From: Arsenicicoccus dermatophilus
GTDB taxonomy: Bacteria; Actinomycetota; Actinomycetes; Actinomycetales; Dermatophilaceae
Assembly (NCBI RefSeq): GCF_022568795.1
Contig: NZ_JAKZHU010000001.1
Coordinates: forward strand, 1,302,001-1,366,000
Length of the DNA stretch: 64,000 bases
Direction: 5' to 3'
The notes under the pieces were generated by a model. It did no database searches, was not told the DNA's origin, and was given only the letters and a program-made list of their open reading frames with translations. This document shows positions 9,184 through 19,687 of the stretch, piece after piece. The translations under genes and the position numbers were made by a program. Position 1 is the first letter of the stretch. The number at the start of each line of letters is the position of its first letter.

Positions 9184-9453
9184 ATGGCCTCCAAGAACGT
9201 CACCATCGCCTCGTCCGTCGGCCTGCACGCCCGGCCGGCCTCGATGTTCGTCCAGGCCGCGACGGCGACCGGGCTTCCCGTCACCATCGCCAAGGAGGGC
9301 GGCGACCCGGTCGACGCCCGCTCCATCCTCGCCGTGATGGCCCTCGGCGCCAAGCACGGCGACGTCGTCACCCTGTCCGCCGAGGGCGAGGGCGCAGAGA
9401 GCAAGCTCGACGAGCTCGTCGCGCTGCTGTCCCGCGACCTCGACGCCGAGTGA
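9184..9453 (+). CDS. ptsH: Phosphocarrier protein HPr
   Basis: An 89-residue HPr, the small phosphocarrier between EI and EII proteins. The N-terminal phosphorylation site is His15 in SVGLHARPAS. The regulatory serine region is DARSILAVMALGAKHGD, although actinobacteria usually lack HPr kinase. The ATG follows AGGAAGAG. It lies inside the fructose operon, 118 bases after EIIBC and six bases before EI, so the general PTS proteins are co-regulated with fructose uptake, or may have their own promoter in the gap. Confidence 0.95.
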   Translation: MASKNVTIASSVGLHARPASMFVQAATATGLPVTIAKEGGDPVDARSILAVMALGAKHGDVVTLSAEGEGAESKLDELVALLSRDLDAE

Positions 9454-9459
9454 CGATCG

Positions 9460-11148
9460 ATGTCTGACGCCACCCACCGCCAGCTCCACGGCATCGGGGT
9501 GAGCGTGGGCACCGCGGCCGGACCTGCCGTGCAGGTCCGGCCCGCGCCCACCGCCCCGACCGACGAGCAGCCCACCACCGACGCGGCCGCCACCGGCGCG
9601 CACGTCCGCGAGACGATGGAGCAGGTCGCCACCGGTCTGGAGGCCCGTGCCGCCAAGGCCGACCCCAAGGCCCGCACCATCCTCGAGGCCACGATCATGA
9701 TGTCCCGCGACCCAGGGCTGATCAGCGGCATCGACAAGCACCTCGCCGCCGGCAAGGGCCCGGCCACCGCGGTCACCGCGGCGGTCGAGGAGTTCTGCCA
9801 GATGTTCGAGTCCCTCGGCGGCTACATGGCCGAGCGCGTCACCGACCTGCGGGACGTGCGCGACCGCACCGTGGCCCGTCTGCTCGGCGAGCCGGAGCCC
9901 GGCGTGCCCGAGTTCGACGAGCCCAGCGTGCTCGTCGCGACGGACCTCGCCCCCGCCGAGACGGCGACGCTGGACGTGCGGAAGGTCCTCGGCATCGTGA
10001 CCTCCGCCGGCGGCGCGACCAGCCACACCGCCATCCTCGCCGCGCAGCTCGGGATCCCGGCCGTCGTGCAGTGCCCCGGCGCCCTCGACATCCCCGCCGG
10101 CACCCTCGTCGCCCTCGACGGGGGCGTGGGCGAGGTCATCGTCAGCCCCACCGACACCGAGCGCGAGCAGCTGGCCGAGCGGTCCCGCCGCCGCGCCGCC
10201 GCCCTGTCCAACGTCTCCGGCGTGGGCGTCACCAAGGACGGCACCAAGGTCGCGCTCCTGGCCAACATCGGCACCCCCGAGAACGCCGTCAAGGCCGCCG
10301 CGATCGACTGCGAGGGCGTCGGGCTGTTCCGCACGGAGTTCCTCTTCCTGGAGCGGGAGACCGCGCCGACGCTGGAGGAGCAGACCCGGACGTACACCGA
10401 CGTCCTCGAGGCCTTCGGCGACCGTCGCGTGGTCGTCCGCACCCTGGACGCGGGCGCGGACAAGCCGCTCGCCTTCGCCGACCTCGGCGAGGAGGAGAAC
10501 CCCGCCCTCGGCGTGCGTGGCCTGCGGCTGCAGCAGGTGCGCAAGGACCTGCTCGACACCCAGCTGCAGGCGCTCGCCGCGGCCTACCGGGCCACGGGCG
10601 CGGACGTGCGCGTGATGGCCCCCATGGTGGGCACCCGGGAGGAGGCCGAGTGGTTCGCCCAGCAGGTCAAGGCCGTCGGCCTGCCCAAGGCCGGCACCAT
10701 GATCGAGGTGCCTGGTGCGGCGCTGCGCGCCAAGGACATCCTCGAGGTCTGCGACTTCGCCTCGCTCGGCACCAACGACCTGTCGCAGTACACCATGGCC
10801 GCCGACCGCATGCAGGGCTCCCTGGCGCACCTGCTCTCGGCCTGGCAGCCGCCGCTGCTCGACCTCATCGCCCTCTCCTGCGAGGGCGGCCGGGCGACCG
10901 GCAAGCCGATCGGTGTGTGCGGCGAGGCCGGAGGTGATCCGCTGCTGGCGCTCGTCCTCGTCGGCCTGGGCGTCTCGTCCCTGTCGATGGCGCCGCCCAA
11001 GCTCCCCGCGGTGCGCACCGCGCTCAGCCTGCACGAGCTGGGGGTCTGCCAGCGGATGGCGACCGCGGCCCTGGCGGCCAGGACCGCCACCCAGGCGCGG
11101 CAGGCCGTGCTGGACCTGGCCGACCCGATCATGCTCGACCTGCTCTGA
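9460..11148 (+). CDS. ptsI: PTS enzyme I (phosphoenolpyruvate-protein phosphotransferase)
   Basis: A 562-residue enzyme I that transfers phosphate from phosphoenolpyruvate to HPr. The active histidine is His189 in GGATSHTAILAAQLGIPAVV. The C-terminal PEP-binding barrel carries GLFRTEFLFLER, RTLDAGADKPL, SLGTNDLSQYTMAADR and the catalytic Cys in GVCGEAGGD. Length and order match the family. It is the last gene of the operon and is followed at once by a strong hairpin. Confidence 0.95.
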   Translation: MSDATHRQLHGIGVSVGTAAGPAVQVRPAPTAPTDEQPTTDAAATGAHVRETMEQVATGLEARAAKADPKARTILEATIMMSRDPGLISGIDKHLAAGKGPATAVTAAVEEFCQMFESLGGYMAERVTDLRDVRDRTVARLLGEPEPGVPEFDEPSVLVATDLAPAETATLDVRKVLGIVTSAGGATSHTAILAAQLGIPAVVQCPGALDIPAGTLVALDGGVGEVIVSPTDTEREQLAERSRRRAAALSNVSGVGVTKDGTKVALLANIGTPENAVKAAAIDCEGVGLFRTEFLFLERETAPTLEEQTRTYTDVLEAFGDRRVVVRTLDAGADKPLAFADLGEEENPALGVRGLRLQQVRKDLLDTQLQALAAAYRATGADVRVMAPMVGTREEAEWFAQQVKAVGLPKAGTMIEVPGAALRAKDILEVCDFASLGTNDLSQYTMAADRMQGSLAHLLSAWQPPLLDLIALSCEGGRATGKPIGVCGEAGGDPLLALVLVGLGVSSLSMAPPKLPAVRTALSLHELGVCQRMATAALAARTATQARQAVLDLADPIMLDLL

Positions 11149-11157
11149 GTCCCACCG

Positions 11158-11192
11158 TCGGGCCCGGCCACCCCCTCGGTGGCCGGGCCCGA
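11158..11192 (+). terminator. Intrinsic terminator-like hairpin after ptsI
   Basis: A perfect 15-bp stem (left arm 11158-11172, right arm 11178-11192) with a 5-base loop CCCTC lies ten bases after the EI stop. There is no T-tract, which is usual for high-GC actinobacteria. It closes the fructose operon before the topoisomerase gene. Confidence 0.75.
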
Positions 11193-11370
11193 CGCCTGTC
11201 CGGCCGACGTCGGCCGCGGGCCCAGCGACGCGACACCGAGCCTGACGACGAGGGCCTGGGGTCCGCCCCCGGGCGGGCGGTCCGCGGCTCCTCGCCGGGC
11301 CCGCTGCCCTGCCCCCGACGAGGTGAACACCTGTGCGACCCCCGGCGTGTCGCGCGGGCCCGGCGCGCCA

Positions 11371-11376
11371 TACCGT
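11371..11376 (+). promoter_or_regulatory. Candidate -10 box for topoisomerase IV subunit A
   Basis: TACCGT fits TANNNT and lies 53 bases before the parC start. The implied leader of about 46 bases contains the GAGGAGA ribosome site. No convincing -35 box is visible. Confidence 0.35.
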
Positions 11377-11428
11377 CTGCAGGGGCCCACCAGGGCAGGA
11401 TGAAGCGATTCCACGCACGAGGAGACCG

Positions 11429-14053
<2,625 letters not shown>

Positions 14054-14057
14054 CCCC

Positions 14058-14118
14058 ACGGCCCCGCCACCTCCTTGCCCCGACGACCGCCGGCGCGCTG
14101 GGGAGGGGGCGGGGCCGT
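14058..14118 (+). terminator. Terminator-like hairpin after parC
   Basis: An 11-bp arm (14058-14068) pairs with 14108-14118. After one mismatch, CCTCC (14070-14074) pairs with GGAGG (14102-14106), leaving a loop of 27 bases. CTCGCTTT follows. It sits between the parC stop and the next gene's promoter. Confidence 0.55.
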
Positions 14119-14127
14119 CTCGCTTTG

Positions 14128-14133
14128 TAGGGT
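14128..14133 (+). promoter_or_regulatory. -10 box for leaderless transcription of sucrase/ferredoxin-like gene
   Basis: TAGGGT lies exactly 7 bases before the GTG at 14141, so the transcript would start at or next to the start codon. This supports that GTG as the true start. Confidence 0.5.
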
Positions 14134-14140
14134 GGGGCGC

Positions 14141-15142
14141 GTGATCGACCAGCCCCGTACGCCCACCCCCAGGCTCGGCCCGGACGCCTGCTCCCGCTCC
14201 TGGGAGGACGCCGGTCACCCGGTGTGGGGCACCGCGGCGATCGCCCGCTTCTGGGTGGCGCTGGAGCAGCCGGGTCCGTGGGGTCGCGACGCGTTCACGG
14301 AGTCGTGGCTGGATCCCACGCTGGGAGTCGAGCTGCAGCGGGCCTGCCAGGACGCCGGGGGCCGCCTGGTCCTGGTGCGCTCCGTCGGCGACCGGCGCAG
14401 CCGCGCGGACCGCGCCCCCCGCCAAGTGTTCGTCGCGGGCGGCCTCGCCGACCGTCCGTGGCTGGTCACCGGTGCCGTCGTCGACCCGGCCGAGCTGCAG
14501 GGCCTGCCCCTGGACCTGCTGGCCGGCCCGGACCCGCAGCCGGTGCTCGCGGCCCTGCCGGGCACCCGGCTCACCGACGGGGGCATCGTCCTGGTCTGCA
14601 CCAACGGCAAGCGCGACGTGTGTTGCGCCGTCCGCGGTCGACCGGTGGCGCTCGAGGCCTCCCGGGCCCGTCCCGGCCAGGTGTGGGAGTGCACCCACAC
14701 CGGCGGCCACCGTTTCGCCGCCACCGGGATCGGCCTGCCCAGCGGCCACACCGCCGCGCGTCTGACACCCGAGCTCGCGGTCCGCCTCGTCGAGGCGGAG
14801 GGCCGTCGCGAGCTCGCCCCCGAGCTGCTCGACCTGGCCCACGACCGGGGGCGCAGCCACCTGCCGCTCACCCACCAGGCCGCCGAGGGCTGGGTGCGCG
14901 GCGCGACGGGCGAGACCTCGCTGACCGCCCTGACCTGCTTCTCCTCCGGCGACGACTGGGACGACGAGGTCACGGTCACCCACGTCGACGGCCGCGTCTG
15001 GCGGCTGCACGTGCACAAGGAGCCCACCGGTGAGCAGCTGGTCGACTCGTGCGGCGGCGGTCCCCGCCCGGCCCATGCCTTCGTCGTGGACGAGCGCGGC
15101 CCGGGCGAAGCCACACCCGCCGGGTCGCCTGGGCGAGACTGA
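14141..15142 (+). CDS. Sucrase/ferredoxin-like family protein
   Basis: A 333-residue member of the Suc_Fer-like family (thioredoxin-like ferredoxin fold). The Cys/His motif CTNGKRDVCC, followed by WECTHTGGHRFA, provides the ligands typical of a [2Fe-2S] thioredoxin-like ferredoxin. Its physiological electron partner is unknown. The C-terminal third (about 250-310) includes a beta-rich segment with HVDGRVWRLHVHKE. I chose the GTG at 14141 because of the -10 box 7 bases upstream; an earlier start at 14075 would lie inside the terminator hairpin. The HAD gene begins four bases after the stop. Confidence 0.8.
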   Translation: MIDQPRTPTPRLGPDACSRSWEDAGHPVWGTAAIARFWVALEQPGPWGRDAFTESWLDPTLGVELQRACQDAGGRLVLVRSVGDRRSRADRAPRQVFVAGGLADRPWLVTGAVVDPAELQGLPLDLLAGPDPQPVLAALPGTRLTDGGIVLVCTNGKRDVCCAVRGRPVALEASRARPGQVWECTHTGGHRFAATGIGLPSGHTAARLTPELAVRLVEAEGRRELAPELLDLAHDRGRSHLPLTHQAAEGWVRGATGETSLTALTCFSSGDDWDDEVTVTHVDGRVWRLHVHKEPTGEQLVDSCGGGPRPAHAFVVDERGPGEATPAGSPGRD

Positions 15143-15146
15143 GGCC

Positions 15147-15854
15147 ATGAGCGCTGACCGCTGCCTCCTGCTCGACGTCGACGGCACCCTGATCGACTCC
15201 ACCTATCACCACGGTCTGGCCTGGCTGCGCGCCTTCGCGGAGGTGGGGATCCACCCGCCGCTGTGGCGCGTCCACCGTGCCATCGGCATGGGCGGCGACC
15301 AGCTCGTCACCTCCGTCGCCGGTGCGGCCGCCGAGGAGCGGCTGGGTGACCACCTGCGCGAGCGCTGGCAGCACCACTACCAGCTGATGCTCCCCGAGAT
15401 CCGGCCCCTGCCCGGTGCCGTCGAGCTGGTGCGGATGCTCCTCGGCCGTGGCGACGCGGTGGCCATCGCCTCCTCCGGCGAGGAGTCGCTCACCGAGGCG
15501 GCCCTGTCGATCCTCGGCTTCTGCGCCGACGACTTCGCCGCGGTCACCAGCGCCGGCGACGCCGACGCGTCCAAGCCTGAGCCCGACATCTTCCGGATCG
15601 CTCACGAGCGCGCCGGCGGCGGGCGTGGCCTGGTGATCGGGGATACGACCTACGACGTGACGGCCGCGGCCCGCGCCGACCTGCCCTGCGTGGTCACCCG
15701 CACCGGCGGCTTCGGCGTGGACGAGCTGCGGGCCTCCGGCGCCGCGCTGGTGGTCGAGGAGCTGCCCGAGCTGCTGCACCTGCCCGACGCCCGCTGGGAC
15801 GCGCTGCTCGCGGCGCCGGTGCCCGACGCCCCGGACGTGCGTCCCGGTCAGTGA
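15147..15854 (+). CDS. HAD-superfamily hydrolase, phosphoglycolate phosphatase-like
   Basis: A 235-residue haloacid-dehalogenase phosphatase. Motif I is LLLDVDGTLIDS (nucleophile Asp and acid Asp), motif II VAIASSGEE, motif III Lys in SKPEPDIF and motif IV VIGDTTYDV. The helical cap lies between about residues 18 and 85. It probably dephosphorylates a small phosphometabolite; the substrate cannot be read from sequence. The ATG follows the preceding stop by four bases, so it is co-transcribed with the Suc_Fer gene. It converges on parE. Confidence 0.87.
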   Translation: MSADRCLLLDVDGTLIDSTYHHGLAWLRAFAEVGIHPPLWRVHRAIGMGGDQLVTSVAGAAAEERLGDHLRERWQHHYQLMLPEIRPLPGAVELVRMLLGRGDAVAIASSGEESLTEAALSILGFCADDFAAVTSAGDADASKPEPDIFRIAHERAGGGRGLVIGDTTYDVTAAARADLPCVVTRTGGFGVDELRASGAALVVEELPELLHLPDARWDALLAAPVPDAPDVRPGQ

Positions 15855-15972
15855 CCGCCGGGCCCGAGAGCCTGGGTCTGGTGGTCCGGCCCCGCAGATC
15901 CGGGCTCCCGCGGGAAGACCCCCGGCCGACACCCTCTCGCCCCGGCAGCCACCTCGCGGGACAGACACGTCC

Positions 15973-18072
15973 TCAGGCGTCGATGCGCTCGGAGTCCAGG
16001 GCGTGGGCGGAATCGATGATGAACTCCTTGCGCGGGGCGACCTCGTTGCCCATGAGCAGGTCGAAGACCCGCTCGGCGGCCTCGGCGTCGGCCAGCGTCA
16101 CCCGGCGCAGGGTCCGCTGGCGCGGGTCCATGGTGGTCTCCGCGAGCTGGTCGGCGTCCATCTCGCCCAGGCCCTTGTAGCGCTGCATCGGCTGCTTGAT
16201 CTTCTTGCCCTTGCGCTCGAGCTTGGCCACCGTGGTGCGCATCTGGGACTCGTTGTAGGTGTAGATGAGCTCGTTCTTGCGGGAGCCGGCGTTGATCACC
16301 TCGATGCGGTGCAGCGGCGGCACGGCGGCATAGACGCGCCCCGCCTCGACGAGGGGGCGCATGTAACGGAAGAACAGCGTCAGCAGCAGCGTCCGGATGT
16401 GGGCGCCGTCGACGTCGGCGTCGGTCATGATGATGACCTTGCCGTAGCGCGCGGCGTCCACGTCGAAGCTGCGCCCCGAGCCCGCCCCGATCACCTGGAT
16501 GATCGCCGCGCACTCGGCGTTCTTGAGCATGTCGCCGACCGAGGCCTTCTGGACGTTGAGGATCTTGCCGCGGATGGGCAGCAGTGCCTGGTGGTCCGAG
16601 TCACGGGCCAGCTTGGCGGTGCCGAGGGCGCTGTCGCCCTCGACGATGAACAGCTCGGAGCGGTCGACGTCGCTGCTGCGGCAGTCGGCGAGCTTGCTCG
16701 GCAGGGTGCTGGTCTCCAGGGCGTTCTTGCGGCGCTGGGTCTCCTTGTGCTGCCGCGCCGAGATGCGCGACTTCATCTCGGCGACGACCTTCTCCAGCAG
16801 CAGGGTCGCCTGGGCCTTCTCGTCCCGCCTGGTGCTGGTGAGCAGCGCCGTGAGCTGCTGCTCCACCGTGCGCGCGACGATGGCACGTACGGCGCTGGTG
16901 CCGAGGACCTCCTTGGTCTGCCCCTCGAACTGCGGCTCGGCCAGGCGCACCGTGACCACCGCGGTCAGGCCGGCGAGGATGTCGTCCTTCTCCACCTTGT
17001 CGGTGCCGACCTTGAGGCGGCGGGCGTTGACCTCGAGCTGCTTGCGGAAGACCTTGAGCAGCGCCTGCTCGAAGCCGCTGACGTGGGTGCCGCCCTTGTG
17101 GGTGTGGATGATGTTGACGAAGGACTCGGTGCGGGTCTCGTAGCCCGTGCCCCAGCGGACCGCGATGTCCACGACGCACTCGCGGCTCATCTCGGTGGAG
17201 ACCATGTGGCCACGGGCGTCCAGCTGCGGCACCGTCTCGGTGAAGCTGCCCGCGCCCTGCAGGCGCCATACGCCCGTCACGGCCGGGTCCGGCGCCAGGA
17301 ACTCGGCGAACTCGCTGATGCCGCCGTCGTTCTTGAAGGTCTCCTCGTAGGCCCCTGCCTCGTCGACCTCGCGCTCGTCCCGGACGACGATCTCCAGCCC
17401 GGGGACGAGGAAGGCGGTCTGCCGGGCGCGGGCGACCAGGTCGGCGCGGTCCAGCGTGGCGTTGCGCAGGAAGATCTGGTGGTCCGCCCAGTAGCGCACG
17501 GAGCCGGTGACCCCCCGCTTGACCTTGCCCACGACGGCGAGCTCGGAGGTGCTCTCGAAGGGCAGGAAGGGGCTGTCGGGGCCGGTGCCCTCGCCGTCGG
17601 CATAGGTGCCGGGCTCCCCCCGCCGGAAGCTCATCTGGTAGGTCTTGCCGCCACGGTCGACCTGCACGTCCAGCCGCGCGGACAGGGCGTTGACGACGCT
17701 GGCGCCCACCCCGTGCAGACCGCCGGACGCGGCGTAGGAGCCGCCGCCGAACTTCCCGCCGGCGTGCAGCTTGGTGAAGATCACCTCGACGCCGGAGAGC
17801 CCGGTGCGGGGCTCGATGTCCACCGGCATACCGCGCCCGTTGTCACGGACGGTGACCGAACCATCGCTCCCCAGCACCACCTCGATGCGGCTGCAGTGGC
17901 CGCCCAGGGCCTCGTCGACGGCATTGTCGATGATCTCCCACAGGCAGTGCGTCAGACCGCGGCTGTCGGTGGAACCGATGTACATCCCGGGTCGCTTGCG
18001 CACCGCCTCCAGGCCCTCGAGGACCTGCAGGTGGCGTGCGGAATAGGTGTCTTGGGTGGTGGTCTCTGGCAC
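15973..18072 (-). CDS. parE: DNA topoisomerase IV subunit B
   Basis: A 699-residue ATPase subunit of topoisomerase IV. The GHKL ATP site is visible (EIIDNAVDEAL, RDNGRGMPVD, GLHGVGASVVNALS), followed by the transducer domain and a TOPRIM domain (IVEGDSALGTAK, IIMTDADVDGAHIR). The C-terminal YKGLGEMDADQL motif contacts ParC. I chose the GTG at 18072 (VPETTTQDTYSARHLQVLEG), where family homology begins. An in-frame GTG eight codons upstream is possible, and neither has a strong ribosome site. A TATTCT -10-like hexamer on the minus strand (18146-18151) may drive it. Confidence 0.92.
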   Translation of the reverse strand: MPETTTQDTYSARHLQVLEGLEAVRKRPGMYIGSTDSRGLTHCLWEIIDNAVDEALGGHCSRIEVVLGSDGSVTVRDNGRGMPVDIEPRTGLSGVEVIFTKLHAGGKFGGGSYAASGGLHGVGASVVNALSARLDVQVDRGGKTYQMSFRRGEPGTYADGEGTGPDSPFLPFESTSELAVVGKVKRGVTGSVRYWADHQIFLRNATLDRADLVARARQTAFLVPGLEIVVRDEREVDEAGAYEETFKNDGGISEFAEFLAPDPAVTGVWRLQGAGSFTETVPQLDARGHMVSTEMSRECVVDIAVRWGTGYETRTESFVNIIHTHKGGTHVSGFEQALLKVFRKQLEVNARRLKVGTDKVEKDDILAGLTAVVTVRLAEPQFEGQTKEVLGTSAVRAIVARTVEQQLTALLTSTRRDEKAQATLLLEKVVAEMKSRISARQHKETQRRKNALETSTLPSKLADCRSSDVDRSELFIVEGDSALGTAKLARDSDHQALLPIRGKILNVQKASVGDMLKNAECAAIIQVIGAGSGRSFDVDAARYGKVIIMTDADVDGAHIRTLLLTLFFRYMRPLVEAGRVYAAVPPLHRIEVINAGSRKNELIYTYNESQMRTTVAKLERKGKKIKQPMQRYKGLGEMDADQLAETTMDPRQRTLRRVTLADAEAAERVFDLLMGNEVAPRKEFIIDSAHALDSERIDA

Positions 18073-18145
18073 GGCGAGCAGGTTACCCGCGGTCACCGAC
18101 AGGCCCTCGCAGGCTCGCCAGGTGGGACAGCGCGCCAACATGTGG

Positions 18146-18151
18146 AGAATA
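18146..18151 (-). promoter_or_regulatory. Candidate -10 box for parE
   Basis: TATTCT on the minus strand is an unusually AT-rich hexamer for this DNA, with a leader of about 67 bases to the parE GTG. No good -35 box is seen. Confidence 0.35.
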
Positions 18152-18177
18152 GGTCCGACGGGAAGGATCCGGCGTGC

Positions 18178-18190
18178 TTGACTGTTGACA
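18178..18190 (+). promoter_or_regulatory. Tandem TTGACT/TTGACA -35-like boxes upstream of DUF7455 gene
   Basis: Two -35-like hexamers lie one base apart (TTGACT 18178-18183, TTGACA 18185-18190), 65-77 bases before the DUF7455 start. The best -10 for the first is the weak CATGAC at 18201-18206. Confidence 0.3.
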
Positions 18191-18254
18191 CCGCCGAGGT
18201 CATGACCGCTCACCCCCGGGTCGCGACCCCGACCGACGAGAGAGAGGCCCTTCC

Positions 18255-18464
18255 GTGACCACTGCACTGGCAACGAGTGAGCTCACCGCCGCGGACCGCT
18301 GCGACCGCTGTGGCGCGCAGGCCTACATCCGAGCCCGACTCGCCTCCGGCGGCGAGCTGCTCTTCTGCGCCCACCACGGGCGCCAGCACCTGGACAGCCT
18401 GCGTCCCATCGCCGTCGACATCGACGACCAGACCGAGCGGCTCAACCCGACGCCCGCCGGCTGA
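18255..18464 (+). CDS. DUF7455 small zinc-ribbon-like protein
   Basis: A 69-residue protein with CDRCGAQAYIRARL and FCAHHGRQH, so Cys-x2-Cys plus Cys-x2-His could bind one zinc ion. It is a conserved actinobacterial family of unknown function, often found beside parE, as here (divergent). No signal peptide or membrane segment. The GTG at 18255 follows GAGAGAGG. A perfect hairpin terminator follows the stop. Confidence 0.8.
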   Translation: MTTALATSELTAADRCDRCGAQAYIRARLASGGELLFCAHHGRQHLDSLRPIAVDIDDQTERLNPTPAG

Positions 18465-18477
18465 CCCCACCCGACCC

Positions 18478-18513
18478 CGAGACCCCGTCACGCCCCGGCG
18501 TGACGGGGTCTCG
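18478..18513 (+). terminator. Terminator-like hairpin after DUF7455 gene
   Basis: A near-perfect palindrome of about 17 bp per arm, centred at 18495/18496 with an almost absent loop. It starts 13 bases after the stop and has no T-tract. Confidence 0.7.
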
Positions 18514-18543
18514 CGCTGTCCCGGATCCCCCACGCCCAGCCCG

Positions 18544-18549
18544 TAGGAT
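18544..18549 (+). promoter_or_regulatory. -10 box for leaderless transcription of DUF456 gene
   Basis: TAGGAT lies six bases before the GTG at 18556, so a leaderless transcript is expected. No ribosome-binding site precedes that GTG. Confidence 0.5.
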
Positions 18550-18555
18550 CGGCCA

Positions 18556-19035
18556 GTGGCCCTTCTCGTGATGCTCGTCGCGCTCGCCGTCGTCGTCGGC
18601 CTGATCGGGATCGTCGTGCCCGTCCTGCCCGGTCTGCTGATCGTGTGGCTGGCGGTCGCCGGCTGGGCGGCGGCCAGTCACGTGTGGTGGCTCGCGATCA
18701 CGGCGACGATCCTGTATGCCGTGGGCCTCACCCTCCAGTACGTCCTGCCGGGCCGCCGGCTCAAGGCCGCCGGCGTCCCCACCTCATCCCTGGTCGTCGG
18801 GGTCGTGGTCGCCATCGTCGGGGGCTTCGTCATCCCGGTGATCGGGGCGCTGCCCGGCTTCGTCCTCGGCGTCTTCGTCGGGGAGCTCGCCCGCCTCAAG
18901 GTCGCCCGCACGGCCTGGGCGGCGACGACGCACGCGGTGCGCGCGGTCGGTCTGTCGATGGCCATCGAGCTGAGCACCGGCTTCCTGATCGCCGCGGCGT
19001 GGGTCCTGGCGCTGCTCCTGCCCACCGGCTCCTGA
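18556..19035 (+). CDS. DUF456 family membrane protein
   Basis: A 159-residue integral membrane protein of the DUF456 family, function unknown. Hydrophobic segments occupy residues about 2-20, 22-42, 45-60, 75-105 and 135-155. The family glycine-rich motif GLIGIVVPVLPGLLIVW is at the N-terminus and GALPGFVLGVFVGEL in the middle. The GTG start is set by the TAGGAT box six bases upstream. It is monocistronic, between two hairpins. Confidence 0.85.
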   Translation: MALLVMLVALAVVVGLIGIVVPVLPGLLIVWLAVAGWAAASHVWWLAITATILYAVGLTLQYVLPGRRLKAAGVPTSSLVVGVVVAIVGGFVIPVIGALPGFVLGVFVGELARLKVARTAWAATTHAVRAVGLSMAIELSTGFLIAAAWVLALLLPTGS

Positions 19036-19102
19036 CCCGGCGCGCGGGCCTCGTCGCCGGGGCGCTGCTGCCGGCGTGGTGCCACGACAGGATCAGGGAC
19101 GC

Positions 19103-19125
19103 CCGTGGGGCGTCTCGCCCCACGG
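19103..19125. terminator. Bidirectional terminator hairpin between DUF456 and DUF3040 genes
   Basis: A perfect 10-bp stem (CCGTGGGGCG / CGCCCCACGG) with loop TCT lies between two convergent genes and could serve both strands. Confidence 0.6.
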
Positions 19126-19179
19126 CTGATCCCGGCCACCACCCTGCGGGGCGCCGGGATCCTGGATGTGCCGGGCGAC

Positions 19180-19617
19180 TCAGATCTCGCCGCGCTCGCG
19201 GCGTGCCTCCCACCGCTGCTCCATCCGCTGCATGAAGGTGCCCTGGCGGCGAGGGATCGCAGCACCTCCGCGACCCGGGGAACGACCCGCGCCGGTGCGA
19301 CGGGGGCGGGCGGCGGCCACCGTGCCGTCCTCCTGCACCGTGCCCAGGGCCGGGCGGCGCGGGGCGGCGAAGGCGTAGACGGCGCAGGCCACCATGATCA
19401 GGAACCCGAGGATGCCGAGGGCGACCTGTTGCTGAACCACCCCGAGGAGCACGACGCCCAGACCCGCGAGGACCCCCAGGAGTCCGAGGACCACGCGGGT
19501 GCGGCTCGCGCGCGGACGAGAGGCGTTGGCCAGCTGTGCGGCGAGCTGCGGGTCCTCGGCCATCAGGGCCTGCTCCATCTGCTCGAGCAGGGCCTGCTCG
19601 CGCTCGGAGAGTGGCAT
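19180..19617 (-). CDS. DUF3040 family membrane protein
   Basis: A 145-residue actinobacterial DUF3040 protein of unknown function. It begins with the typical MPLSEREQALLEQMEQAL helix, has two adjacent membrane segments (about 42-63 and 67-88), and ends in a basic Arg-rich tail of about 50 residues. The ATG at 19617 fits the family N-terminus. TATCCT hexamers on the minus strand at 19679-19684 and 19690-19695 may act as -10 boxes and overlap the end of dinB. Confidence 0.85.
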   Translation of the reverse strand: MPLSEREQALLEQMEQALMAEDPQLAAQLANASRPRASRTRVVLGLLGVLAGLGVVLLGVVQQQVALGILGFLIMVACAVYAFAAPRRPALGTVQEDGTVAAARPRRTGAGRSPGRGGAAIPRRQGTFMQRMEQRWEARRERGEI

Positions 19618-19687
19618 CTCGGGTCCCCCTCTCTGGGGTGCGGCACGTGGGTGCGCGGTCGGGTCACCGGGCACAACGAGGATAGGG

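Noticed and set aside
14075-14140. Earlier start for the sucrase/ferredoxin-like gene at 14075
   Set aside because: It would begin inside the parC terminator hairpin, and the -10 box at 14128 lies within it; homology starts later.
16003-18258. A 751-codon plus-strand frame opposite parE
   Set aside because: Mirror of the conserved parE codons; no recognisable motifs or start signals.
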